DNA from: Alopecurus myosuroides
Lineage: Eukaryota; Streptophyta; Magnoliopsida; Poales; Poaceae
DNA length: 64,000 bases
Assembly (NCBI GenBank): GCA_028641055.1
Contig: CM054057.1
Coordinates: forward strand, 726,736,484-726,800,483
Reading direction: 5' to 3'
The notes under the pieces were generated by a model. It saw only the letters and a program-made list of their open reading frames with translations, had not been told where the DNA came from and ran no database searches. Shown here in pieces: positions 47,161 to 60,145 of this stretch (positions are counted from its first letter, which is position 1; each line of letters opens with the position of its first letter). The position numbers and the translations under genes were made by a program.

Positions 47161-47449
47161 TCAACGGACTCGAGGAACTTGTATACCTTTAGGGGTCGCC
47201 GCCCTAGCGCTGCTGGATCCGAGCCTCGACAGACGTCTACCTGCCGAGCAACTGCGTTTCGTTCCAAACTTCCACTTCCTCGTTTTCCGGCTGAGCGTCG
47301 GCTTCAAGACACGGCTCCGACGCCTCCTCCGGGTCCGTCTACCTGCCGAGCAACTGACTCTCGTTCGAAACTTCCTCTTCAGTAAATGTCTCGCGCATGA
47401 GCTGTAGAGCCTCATGGACCGTCATGGGTGGTGAAGATGGAGGACACAC
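47161..47449 (-). pseudogene. Orphan ORF of the second Harbinger-like element, downstream part
   Basis: Reading leftwards from the LTR border, the sequence gives CPPSSPPMTVHEALQLMRET, then an Arg-rich segment with repeated LLGRRTR and CSAGRR words. The upstream part of the same frame, RDRGSWFRNQMRR then EASHYMVC, is at 53720-53800 with one TAG. The family is not recognised beyond similar ORFs in grass DNA transposons. Confidence 0.5.
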
Positions 47450-50400
47450 TGTGGTGACCCAGCACACCACTGCATGTGTAGTGCGCAAGTCGATGACATA
47501 ATACTCACAGAAGGACTTACCTGTGAATATTACATCCCTCAGAGTAGTACAACAGAAACACAGCGGGTCCAGGCAAAACTAGAGGATACAAACTTCATTA
47601 TAAAATCTTGAGAATCTCTTTGATGAATCAAGAAGATCTCCTGCAAAAGTATACATCAGAAGAAGCAACGCGAAGCTCCAAGCTGGAGAAGAACTCTAGC
47701 TCAGAACTAAAACCACTATGGCTGATGTCAGCCCTAATCTATGACTAGATCAACTAAGTCCGGGAATAGACTCCACCTACACCTTGATAGCTTCTCCTCC
47801 ATCAGCGTTGTTGACGACGATGATTTCCTGGCTAAGTAAGATATGACTCCATCTGGCTTCATGAGGTAGTGATGGCTTCACGATGACGACTTCCCTCAGG
47901 CTTCAACTCTAAGCAGGGGGTCAAACGGGAACGAATGAGTAACGAGCGTTACTCAGCAAGTTCATGATATATAGGGGATATTTTGATGCACTAACTACAG
48001 CTTTAGACTCAAAAGAGTCATAAGCTAATGCAAGGTTTTTGTAAATCTTTCTTCAAAAGGTTGCTTTTAATTCTGAAGACTATGCCCGCCAGATCTTCAC
48101 AGGACTAGAACTTTCATGGAGTTGCCTTTCCTGCGGCGTTCGCAGCTCCTTTCCGGAACAAGGGGTAACATGCCACATCCTTTTACACTCTGCAAAGGTG
48201 CGTTACTTTACCCATGGACGACCAAGACCATGTTGCACAACCAGGCTCGAGATCCTGTCCACTCCCACTCAGGTGTGGGGCCCGGTTGTTGGTCCAAGCC
48301 AAACCGTGCTTCTCCGCACAACGCATGCCCACCCATTTCTGCCAGCAGGTTGAACGCCTGATTCTACCCCTCACGATGGATATCTACGCGCCCCTGGCAG
48401 ACCATCATAGACCCGCAGAGTTCGTGGGAATTAAGGGATCCCACCCATGTGCATGTAGTCCCGCAGAACCTACAGCGTACGTCTCAGGCAGCCCGTTGAC
48501 ATGCGAACGAGAAAAGTATCACGGCTGACTTACTCCCCCCATAGAAGATCCATGGTCAACGCGAATTTACGGCGCAAGAATCTTGACGGCAGTTGTGGTT
48601 AATCCTAGGTAATACGTTCCCGTGCAGATGGAACCTTCCTTTGACCTATTCATCTTACCATGGTTCCATCCGCCCACCAAACAGAACATTACCACTCGGG
48701 TAGTCATTCAATTAGTCATATTATTATAAAAAATAGGATCATGCATTCTTTTGAGACTAGGTTATAAGACGATAGGGTTTTTGCAATTAGTTTGTTATGA
48801 AGTACTGCAAAGGATATGAGCAAGTGATGAACTTGCCTGAGTTTGAAATAACCATAATAATTCATGTCTTCGGGTTCAAGGGTCTCGTAGGAAATCCCGA
48901 CATCTGAAAGAAAGCAAAGTAGTCCCGGTAAGGACTACAGAAAACACTGGCAAGATGATACATGCATAGTAATGATATGCATCGTGAATTACCCTGGAAA
49001 ACACCCCAGCTTACAAGTGTACACGTTTGATACGATATCTTAATCACACAGGTTTTAGGTGAGTTGTTTTGTTACTTGTGGTGATGTTGTTATTACTTGT
49101 TTTAGACTCACATGTGTTTCTCTTTTACTTAACACACAATTGTTATTATGTTTAGGTTATAAATAGTTATCACATGATCAAACTTGAGAACACTATTATA
49201 TGGGAAACAACTACGGAAAAGATAATAAACACATTTGATTTTATGTTCTAGAGTGTAGAGCTAATGACATCAAGTTTATTTGAAAATGAGGAACTAATAC
49301 AACTAACTCTATCATCACATACTTACTAATGACTATGTGATGATAGGTTTAGTTGGTGTGAAATCATGAGGGTTTTCTTAATAAAGAAAATAATGTTGTG
49401 GCACTTATTTCTGATTATAATGAAACATTATAGAATTTTATTATACTTTTGTAAACAAGTTTATAAGTTGAATAAAATGTTTTATGTTTGACATATTTGA
49501 ATTGGAAATGATTTTATGTTTAATTTGATATATCATTCAATGCTTTCTGAAAATATTTGAATAAATTATTAATTTATTAATTTTAAATGAATTAAATGAC
49601 TAGTCAAATGTTGCACACATGAAAACTTGGTCAAATGACCTTGAAAACATCATAGATGAATTGTATTTATCATTTTGAGCATTTTGGTATATAACTTCTA
49701 TTTTTCTGATTTTATGAATTTTTCTCAATTTTTAAATGATTTGTTTTAATTAAAGAAAATGTTTAATTTTAAACTTTATTAAATATTTTTGAAAAGTTGA
49801 TAATCATTTAGATTTTATTTTTCTAATCATTTTCATATCTTATTTGCATTTTTTTGATAATTATTTTAATAGTTATTGAATTAATAGGGTTTATTAATTT
49901 GCTGCCAATATTTAAATTGACAGGTGGGTCCCACCTGTCATAATCAGTTTTTATTAAAAAAAATAAAAGAAAATGGACTAATGACATCACTGTGATGTCA
50001 TGATGAGCTCACATGAACTCAATTCGGCACAGATGGATTCGATTCGATTCCTAGAGGGGAAATTGGTGATTTTGGTTTGCACCATTGGAACGAGGAGCGA
50101 GTGGGGGTTCTAGGGGTAGCAGCTCCGCTTCCAAAAGGTCGCCGGAGTACCGTCGGAGATGGCGTTTGGCGGCGGCGGGGTACGGCTATGGTGACAGAGC
50201 ACATATGTCCACGATTTGCATAACGTAAATTACTGGGAGGTTCCCTAGCTCACCCTTAGGCTTGTAGGCGAGTCGAGGAAGCACGCGGTTCCCGCAGTCG
50301 ACGGGAATCGGCCACGGTGGCCGGCGGCCGGAGAGAAAGGAACGACGAAATCCGGTTGTTCCTGATCCTCCCAGCCTCCGTGCGTGCTCGAGGTGGAAGA

Positions 50401-53400
50401 GGGGTTCATGGCGCACCTCCCTGTACCACTATCTGCCCCCGGAGATGGCGACGAGGGTGATTAGGGTTTGTGTGCGTTTATAGAGAGAGAGACAGAGAGT
50501 GAGGGAGAAGAGAGAGTGAGTGAGGAGAGCACGGCTTCTCCTGCCTCTTATCCAACGGAAGGGCGGCCGAGGTGAGGTAGCAGTGCGTGTCGGTGGCGGT
50601 GACACGCCTCTGGCCTTCTGGCCAGAGGTTGAAGAAAGAACGAATTAAAATATTTCCAAGAAAACCCCCTGGAAATTTTTATAACTTACAACTAAGTCCT
50701 TCTGATTACTAAACTGAGAGAAATCTAATGTTTTCAGGGCCTTTTTGTGAACAGAAAAATTATTAAAAATTATATTTGGAAACCTCATCAAATTTGCAAC
50801 CTCACCATGTTTTGTTTTGGTGAATTTGAATAATATTTGTATTTTTTATTTAGGGTGCTAGATTAAGTCATTTTGTTGTTTTCTCCTCTTTTAATTTATT
50901 TAATAGCTTTAAAATTATGCTAAAGCATATTTAATAAAAGTACACACTCCAAACTTCTGGATACCAAGGTGGTGTATCATAATTGGACAACTTTAGGTAT
51001 AATCCCTTATAGAAAATAGTTTGGTAACACTAGTGAGTAGTGTTTTTTTTTATAAATGGTGATGAAATGCACCCAATTAGAGTATTTTATTCCATGACTT
51101 ACCAAATGCTTTTGAGTAAGAAATGGATTTGTTTTCTTTTATGGACTTTGTTATTTTCCTAATTGAAACTCTGAGCAAGATGGGTTGACATTTTACTGAG
51201 GTATGTATATTCTATGTTTACTGTTTTCAGTACTTGATCAAATGGAAAACATGTGTGGTTTTGGAATTTGATTTACTTGTTTTCCACATAGGTTTCAATT
51301 ATGGATAATATCTTGTGTTGTTTTAAAACATGAAATCATTTACCTGGTTATATATGGATGAGTTTTTGTTATCATCTGTAAGTCTTACATGTGAAAAGGA
51401 TTTGGAAAACAAGGTATTAAGCTTGTTTTCATCTACCTCCACATATCAAGACATGTGGATATAATGGCTGGTTATTATCCCATACTTGATAGTTGATTCC
51501 AACAAAGATATTATTATGAGTTCCTCATCTCTGATGAGTTTGACAGAGGTTAATGATTCTCTATTATATCCTAATGACTCACTGGATAAATTCTTATGCT
51601 CCCTTACTGATGCAGGGTTGCTTCCTGTGGTCTTCTGTTGCTTGATGTTCTTCTCTCTAGTTACCACTAGCCTTCAGACATTGCCTTGGTCCTTTGCAAG
51701 AAATATCATCCCTTGATGGTCTCTTGATCTTAAGACATTCACCACTAGAGCTGATAGGATATATGGAGTGGTTCCCAGATACTAACTTCAGCAATAAATT
51801 GTAGCTCCTGATGAAATGAATTCATTTGATTCCATAACCGTTTCATTCTTATGGTGTGTTCAATTATGATTAAAAGTAGATTTATTGAAACTCAGCTATT
51901 TTTAATGCTTACATGAATATTCTGTTCACAAGATTGATCTGACCTTGCAATCAAATTATTCTTATATAACATCAAACACTTGGATTTCAACATGTTGCTT
52001 GTTTTCTTCCTTATCTTGGTTTCTTCCTTACTTATAAGTAGTTCAAGTTATAATGTGGTTTATTATTTTCTCCTTGTTATACTTTTCCTTCTACGGATCA
52101 TAGTTTTATATATAATAGAATGTAGGTGTATTTTATACATCCTTTTTCCCTATGCATATGAGAAGAATTTGTTGACAAGTTTGCAAAGCTTGCCCTCAAA
52201 TTACTTTTCATATACAAATGGATGATAGATACAAGGTTATCAAACCTTATGTTTATTTTTATATGACACTCAGTTGTTAGAGCCTACAAAAGTGATTTGT
52301 TAACAAGGTTGCAAACTTGTTACCAAATTACTTCTATATAACACCAACATTAGAATACCACATTGTTTCTAGATATTTTAATAAGAATTGATCTTGGTAT
52401 ATGATTTTCCAAATTCTCCAGGATATATTGAGTTAGCACTTCTAAGACAACCTAAAGAATCCTTCTGTAGATCTTCTTGTGGTAGTTCCTCCTTTCATGT
52501 GGGTTGCTTCTCTTACAGAATGATTCAAGAAGATTGTGAAACAAGATAGAATGGTCTTGACAACATAACAAGATCTAGATTAAGAATTAGTTCATGCTTT
52601 TATTATCCTTACATATACTTCTTATTTTATTTCCCAGAAGATATGTAATTATATCATATAGGATTTTTTTACTTGGTTATCAATTTAATTCCTCTAATAG
52701 AGGTTATAACTTGTTGTTATTCCTTAGTTGTATCCAGAGATATTTTAGTTGTTGAATGAGGATTTGGATAGAAATGTGGAATGCTTATGGAATGATGACT
52801 TAATAATGAGTTGATCAATTGGTTCATTGATGTGTTGAGATTCCAGATACTCACTTGTATAAAATGAATGAGGCAATGAGCATGTAAATCTTATTGGGTT
52901 TTAATGACTTATGTCATAGTTGTCATTTGTTTTCTAGTGTCATGATATTATTTTTTTATTCTTCTCTTTATTAACGTTGTCATTCATAATTAAGATATAG
53001 AGGTTTGGAAATATCATATGTAATGATCAAGGTTTAACAATAGGTTAAGAAGATTTATTTCTTCTTTTAGATACTTCTTTTATGGTTGAGGAGATATGTA
53101 CATATTCGATAAATATATTATTAATGATAATTAAGTTATTTCCCACTTGTGGGACTTGGGTTAACACTTGTTTGTATCACTTGTGTTCTGTTGAACCTTT
53201 GTTATTTACTTGTGAAGGTTCACTTAGTGGTTATGAGATGATTTATAAAGATGTTATGTAGATTGATTGATAACTTGAGTAGTTCATGTTTTAGAGAGTC
53301 TAAAATATGTGTTGATGAGATTATTCCACCAAGCATTACTAACTTGTGGAAGTGTGGTCATTAGTTATGAGATTTGGATACTCACCCCTCTTTGAGTTCT

Positions 53401-53714
53401 AGATATCTAGTAAATCATCCCAAGTCACTTATAGACTTGTGGTTAAGGTTGTTGAGAGTTAGTGTTGGTCATACCCAACTATGGTTTGTCTAATCAGATG
53501 ATTTGGTTTGTAAAGATACTATGTTATAAAGATCACTCCAAATGTACTCTTGACTAGATGAACTAGACCTATTTCATCATGTCAAGTGAAACTTTGGTCA
53601 CTTTGATTCGTTTCAACTTTCGCGCCAAAATTTCCCGTACTTTTAGATGCATGCTTTGCAAATGCACATATTAAATTTAGATCCTTATAACCTCCCAAAC
53701 ACTGGGATGTTACA
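47450..53714 (-). mobile_element. Solo LTR of about 6.3 kb, minus strand, TSD CACAC
   Basis: On the minus strand it starts TGTAACATCCCAGTG (53714) and ends GCTGGGTCACCACA (47450). CACAC copies at 47445-47449 and 53715-53719 flank it. A minus-strand TATA box (CTCTATAAACGC, about 50471-50484) precedes a GC-rich block at 50000-50470 that looks like the transcribed leader. No gag, pol or second LTR was seen. The low-complexity target duplication is weak, but the termini and the uninterrupted ORF on either side support it. Confidence 0.72.
50471..50484 (-). promoter_or_regulatory. TATA box of the 6.3-kb LTR
   Basis: Minus-strand CTCTATAAACGC followed within about 30 bp by CTAATCACC and a GC-rich leader, the usual layout of an LTR promoter. 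Confidence 0.5.
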
Positions 53715-53719
53715 CACAC

Positions 53720-54100
53720 CATGTAGTGGGACGCCTCCTAGCGGCGCATCTGGTTGCGGAACCAGCTGCCGCGGTCGCGCTTCACCTCCTTCTCGCGGTG
53801 CATGCCACGACTGAATTCCCCAGCATTATCTAGCAGCGTCGGAACATGGTCTCCATCAGTCGACGCTAACGTACCACACTCAAATCGCGGCGGCGAAGCT
53901 CCACCGCCCCCTCACGGCTCAACCGGAGTCCAAGCGTCATGTGGCAACGAAACTTGAAAGTGGAGAGGAGAGTCTGTGTGCGGTGAAGAGTGCGAGGAGA
54001 GAAGAGAGTCAAGCGCCCCGTTTTAAACCGTCTAGAGGAGCGGGGTTGGGTAGCGCCCATTAACGCCAAGCACAGGTTCCCAGAGCATGGCATTGACGCC
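53720..54100 (-). pseudogene. Orphan ORF of the second Harbinger-like element, upstream part
   Basis: Minus-strand sequence gives GMHREKEVKRDRGSWFRNQ and then a stop (MRR*EASHYMVC) just before the LTR insertion. A promoter-like segment upstream contains ACGGTTTAAAACGGG. Joining it to 47449 restores a continuous frame apart from that stop. Confidence 0.5.
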
Positions 54101-54278
54101 GATGAAGCGTGTACGACAACCTCACCCCCCCTCCGGGTCAGGATATGACATGGCGCGCGATGGCGCGGTTGCTGTCACGCCCGGCAGTGACCCAACAAAC
54201 GGGCCCGAAGCAGGGTTGCGGGACGAGAGGTTGGGCCCATCCGGAAACTTTGCCTCTATTGGGTCGCCCGGTTGGTAA

Positions 54279-55925
54279 TGAGGACGTCATCACATGCTCG
54301 TTGGGAGATAGCGTAAAGTATGATGCAATCTAGAGTAAGTTTTCCCCTGGCAAAGAACCAGAATTTATCGAACCAGTAGGACCTCGTAGTCTTGAAGAAG
54401 GTTACTTGTATCAACGGAGCCGTTTACCGATGTTGACAAAGCGTGGAACCTGCACACAAGCACAAACTCTCTCTTGTCCCAACTTTCTAGAAGGTTGTCA
54501 ATCTTCCGGTCTTGCTGAAAACAGGAGAATTAAGCGTATAGATTCTTGTAGAGTAATAAAAGTAAAAAACGGAACAACAAGGAAGCAATGATGAAAATGT
54601 TTAAAAGAAGCTTTGCAATATGAGGAAAACAAGACCGGGGGCCATATGTTCACTAGTTGTGTTTCTCCAAAGAAAAAAACATGTTGGGTGAACAAACTAT
54701 AGTTGGATAACTGATAAATCATGAATGTATAATAATACTATTATGACGAGATATAGTTCACGGATTCTAACATTCTAGGAATTAAATCAAGGCATATGAC
54801 CGATATCCAGTGTGCATCCATATCTAAAAGTCCATCTCAAGAAAGCTATCCAACAAATTCCTTGGTATTAAGTTGTAGCAACGAAGTTATTCTATGTGTG
54901 CAACAGACAAATGCATTAAGATCAATACGTAATGTAAGTAGTGGTTTCCATCTGTAGACAAGAGCACTGCTATTTTCTCCCTAGTGGCAATAGCACATCC
55001 TCCCCTCCCCCGCACGTTTCTGTCACTCGAGCGTAGGCAAACAGGAGGCATGAACCCACTATATAGCATTTAAACCCTCTCTTTTTGGTGAAAACAACTA
55101 CGTTGCCAAGGTAATCATAAACACCGGAGAGCATTGCAAGACAAGATTAAAACTCTCTAAAAATATAAGTGAAGCATCTCAGATTGACATGAACAAAATA
55201 ATCATAATCCCTGGTTCATCGGATCCCAGCAAACACAACATGCATAATTACATAACGGTGGTCTCGATCATGTGAGGTGGCTCATGAAACTCTAAACATG
55301 GAGGCATATAGGAGAGAACCACCATCTAGCTAGTGTTATGGACCCGTAGTCCCGAGGTGAACTTCTCACGCATCTATCCAGAGGCGGTCATGGCGATGTA
55401 GATGCCTCCGGTGACGACCCCGTCTCCGGCAGGGTGCCGGAGCAGGATCCAGAAGCCCTAGATTGGACTTTCAAGGTGATGGTGTCTCTCTGTATGTTTC
55501 ATGGAAAATAACTCCGTCCCTGAACGTTTTAGGGTTAGGGGCAATTTATTAGCAAAGGGGGACGAGAGGCGGTGCTCAGGGCCCCTAGGGGCCCACCAGG
55601 CGTGACCTTGGGTGGACCCAGGCCTGGCAGGCGCCTGTTGACGCCCTGGCCCCCTCCGGGTCCCCTTTGGACTCTGTCTTCATTCCGGGTAAAAAATGTC
55701 TTCCCTGAATTTTCAGCCCTTTTCAAGAATATTTCCTTCAGAACTTTTCTAAAATAGAAAAACAACAAAAAATACCAACTAGCCTCGCGCATCTTCTTAA
55801 TAGGTTATTCGATGAAAAAATCCGGAAAACAAAGGGAAACATGTGAAAACATGAAAATAACATAGGTATTGGAAGGAAAACAAGCATGGAGCATCAAAAA
55901 TTATAGATACGTTTGCAACGTATCA
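54279..55925 (-). repeat. 3' LTR of the LARD-like element
   Basis: About 1.65 kb. It shares long segments with 60146-61486, for example GAACCAGTAGGAC, GTTACTTGTATCAA and CATGAACCCACTAT. Confidence 0.85.
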
Positions 55926-55940
55926 GCATCCCAAGCATAA

Positions 55941-58900
55941 CTCCTTCTCGTCCTCGAGTAGGTAAGTGATAACAAAATAATTTTTGAGGTGACATGAGGC
56001 CAACACAAATCTTGATCAACGTTATGTAAAAAGCATTGCAAAGCTAAGATTAAAGTACTTTAACAAAGGCATGATAAATACTTTTTTAACTAATGTAAAC
56101 TTATCAGCCATGTTGCACATGAAAAGTAACGCAAACAAAAGAAAATGAATAATGAAACATTGAAATTGATACGTTTGTCTCAATCATAAAGAAAAAAAAT
56201 AGTAAAGTGGTATCCAGATAGTCTTCGTGTGGTAGAAATACATAAATGCCAGAACACCTTCAAAGTTTAAATGGTGATTATATGCAAATAATTTGAGAGC
56301 AAGCAATACCACAATCATGAATCAATCAATAATAAATTTTGGGACTATGCACATTATACTTAAAACGACAAATATGCTCTCTTAGCTGGTGCATAAAGTA
56401 AGCAGATGAAGACTCAACATAAAAGTAAAAGAAAGGCCCTTCGCAGAGGGAAGCAGGAATTACTCATGTGCTAGAGCTTTTTATTTGATAAAACAGAGAT
56501 ATTGAAAACAATTTTGAGAGAGATGTATGTCTGTGTCAACGAATGGTAATGAAAAACTTATCATAATCCTTGTCAAGAAAAGTGTTTATACTTTTGAGAG
56601 AGGTTTCCGTTGTTTTATTAGTTTGGCATTTTCCTCCACCTTTTTTTTCACAAAACAGGGCTAGCCATGTTCACAGATACCCACCAGCTTTCATCAAACT
56701 ATGGGGAAGTGCCTTTTTTAAATTATTTGGCACTAGCTCTCTGCAAATTTAGATGAGCATAGATTCCATGCTCATCAGGTGAAAGAAGTAAGAAGAACCT
56801 TGCTTGACACAAACCATAATAAGGTTTAAACTACTTTCTCATTAGACAAAACAAGAACACAAAACAGGCTACAATTTTGAAGGTTTAAAGGTAGCACATG
56901 AGAAATTTACTTGGACTGGCGGTTAAATACCTCATATAGGTAGGTATGATGGACAAATTTGGCAAAATTTGGTTTTTGGGAGTTGGATGCCCGAGTAGAG
57001 CTCATACTCAGTACAGGTGAAGGCTGGCAAAAGACTAAGAGCGACCAACCAAAAGAGCAATAACGGCCATAATCATGCATAGTGACAAAACATCATTAAT
57101 CAAAGCATGACGTGATATTACAAGTCAAAAAATAAATGATCATCAAGGCTAGAAGCGACTTTGTTTATAGTCATAACATGGTGTGAGCATGCGCCAAGTC
57201 AATTCAGATAAATCATTCAAAGGAGAAATATCACAATATCATGCTTCAATATGAGAGAACAACACATGATTTAATTTCAATGGCACATTAAGCACTCTGA
57301 GATATTTGAGACTAGTCATGATACATCATAAATAACTAAGCACATAATTAAAATAACATCTAACATGACATGCCAAAGCCTAAGCCATAGTTAATACAAG
57401 CTTTCTTTTGCACCACTATATGCATGAAACAATTTACTCTTCTCCAACACTAATAAACTTATTTGAAACAAATCTCTAAGAAAATAATCATTAAAAACCA
57501 ACAAGCTAATCATATATAAGTGAAGCAATCCAACAAGCTCTGAATAAAATATGAGTGAAAAACAAGAGGTAAACGCAGTACTAGCAAAACTGAACACCTA
57601 CAGAATAATAAGAGTGAAAACTAGAGTGTTCTAGGCAATAAAAACGGAGCGTATCTCCCCCAAAATAAAAGTGCTTGGATCCACCCAAAATCTACAGCAA
57701 AGAAAACAAGACAAACTGAAAGCAAAATAAAATGGCGCTCCAAGAATAACACATGTCATGTGAAGCAATAAAAATAGTGTTTTGAGAGAAACCTGATATT
57801 TTTGTTGATGAAGAAAAGGATGCATTGGGCATCCCAAGCTTGGACGCTTGTACTTCTTGTATATGTATTGGGGTGACATGGGCATTCCCAATCTTGAAAT
57901 TTTTTCCATCCTTCATCTTGTCACATCATTCTTCTCTCCCTACACTTGAAAACTTCCCCCACCTAAAACTTTTGCACAATCTTCATTAGCAACGTTAGTG
58001 TATCAAAATAATAAATCCACTTGGTTCAGTTTCAACACAATTATATCACTCCATTTAAAACATTAGCTACCTTCACAACCTGTTTTAAAGCTCTCCCTCT
58101 CAAAATAACACCAAAAGAAGGAGATTAAGACGCAAATGCAAATATTGGCAGAAATCTGTCAAAACAGAACAATCGGTAAAGATGATTTTTTTCGAAAATC
58201 TTATATTGCTCAAATAAAAAAGGGAAAAACTAACGATAGTTAGATAACAACCTGGGGAAGGTGCCCAAAAATTATCAAAAATTCCTCGGGTTCTGGCTGA
58301 GAGAACCAAGGTTGTTGGTGAAGCGCAAAAATCTGGACAAAAAACAACAATTTCCCCAAATCATACTAACTCTCTATTAGAGGCTACTCTTGGCGCAAAA
58401 AAAAGGATAAGGTGAAGTTTCTACAGAGGTAGAAACTTCTAAAACAGAAAAAGAACAAAAGAAATAATAACGAAAGAAGACAAACGTGGGTTGCCTCCCA
58501 CAAGCGCTTTTCTTTAACGTCTTTTAGCTAGGCTCGGCAATTTCAAAGATGCTCACATAAGAAGTAAGAATTGAAGAAAAATAGAGTATGAAGAAGCAAA
58601 TATAAAACACGTTTAATTTTAACTCACTTCCTATGCATAGGAATCTTGTAAAAAAATAAATCAAAGAAGCTCAAAGTAGCAAGCATAGGAAGGTAAAACA
58701 AGAATAACTTCAAAACTTTCAACATAAAGAGGGGTGTTTTAGTAAAATGAAAAATTATACAACCATATTTTCCTCTCTCATAATAATTTTCAGTAGCATC
58801 ATGAACAAACTCAGTAATATAACTAGCACACAATGCATGTTTTTCATGATCTACAAAAACATAATTCATATCAAGCTCCAAAATAGTGGGATCAAAATAA

Positions 58901-60110
58901 CTAAAATCATGACCTCTCCAACCCACTTTTGACAATATTGTAACAAGATGATTGATCACTCTCCAAAGGTATGGGACTCCTTTTAGCTAAAGTAGATAGC
59001 TCTCCAATCCCATTTTAAGTACCACTATAATTTATAATATCTAGTAACACAGGACCATCATCTAAAGCATTATGATACCAATTTTCTAAGCAACAAAATT
59101 CATCATCATGCATATGAACAGTAGGAAAAATAGAGAATTATCATAAGATTTATCAAAATATCAAGGATTATCATAACTAACAGTGGCCAAAGTATCATGT
59201 TGTTTCTCTTTGTTCTCTATTGTGTCTTGGAGGTCGTTACCTCTATAACAAGTATCAAGTTCATCAAACATGGGTATTTCATAAGAATCCATGGGATCAT
59301 CACATTCATCAATATGGCACTCATCCTCCTATGGTAAGCATGGAGGGCAATCAATTAATATATGAGTTAAATAGTTACTCTCATTAGAAGGAATTCATGG
59401 GTAGCTACTCCATTCTTCCTCCTTTTGATCATCACTCCCCTCCTCTTTTTCATCTAATGAGTTTCCACTTTCAGCAATTTCTTCTTTCGTAGGCTCCTGC
59501 AAAATGTGAGTATCCTCTTGTAAGGAAAGGAGTCTCTCTTTATAATCAATGACATACTCGTTATTGCTAAAATTTTCTAGACAATAATAAGAGCTTGTAA
59601 ATTTAAGTCCTTTTCAAGCAATGCAAGTTTCATAATTCTCAGCTATGAAGGAATCAATCTCAGAAGCTGCCATAAATGTAAATTGTTCTACATTTTCAGC
59701 TCCAAGATGAGTATAGTTTAACAAATGGTAGGTTGCAATTAAAGATTCTCTATCAAAGCAAAATTGGAATTTGACATGTCTATCATGTTGTTCGGAGCAA
59801 CAATTTGTATCATGAAGTTCAAGCAAAAGTTTAGCAATCTCATTCAACTTCTTTAACATGCCTCTCAAGATTTTTCATTCTTTTGATTCTCTATACTTTA
59901 TATATATAATTCTGTAGCCTCCATTAACATAGAGGCTCTAGTAAGTTCATCCATAGGAAAAAACATTAAAGGAAGTAAAGGCCTAGAAACTAGAGAGTTG
60001 ATTATTTTTTGGGGGTTTTGATAAAGAGAAAACAAGACTAAAAAGTAAACTAAGTAAGAAAAAACAAAAGAAAGAGAGTTGAAGTGTGATACTTGCCTTG
60101 CAGCAAGCTA
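55941..60110 (-). other. Internal domain of the LARD-like element, with decayed non-gag ORF fragments
   Basis: Minus-strand frames 59614-59868 (MRGMLKKLNEIAKLLLELHD, then CFDRESLIATYHLLNYTHLG) and 58624-58959 (DFSYFDPTILELDMNYVFVD, then FVHDATENYYERGKYG) look like pieces of one protein with ordinary composition. They match no gag, protease, RT or integrase motif. Stops separate them. I recall similar frames in Triticeae retroelements but know no function. Confidence 0.55.
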
Positions 60111-60145
60111 GAAATCCCCGGCAACGGCGCTAGAAAAAAAATAAT

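Larger units (their letters stand above)
46845..54278 (-). mobile_element. Second PIF/Harbinger-like element, split by a solo LTR and truncated at its right end
   Basis: The left end GAGTATCTTCACTAGTGACC follows TAA (46842-46844) and resembles the neighbour at 44199. The right part (53715-54278) carries the complementary GGGTCGCC..CCAATAGAGG block but loses the last bases to the retroelement that starts at 54279. A minus-strand ORF runs from about 53860 across the insertion and on below 47449. Pieces belonging to it are 46845-47449 and 53715-54278. Confidence 0.6.

Noticed and set aside
54279..55925. Independent genes suggested by many short frames in the TGATACGT LTRs
   Set aside because: The same frames recur in the partner LTR at 60146-61486 with different breaks, so they are non-coding LTR sequence.
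57631..57916. Small overlapping minus-strand frames in the LARD interior
   Set aside because: Two overlapping frames of similar length with no domain; likely non-coding interior, unlike the fragments at 58624-59868.
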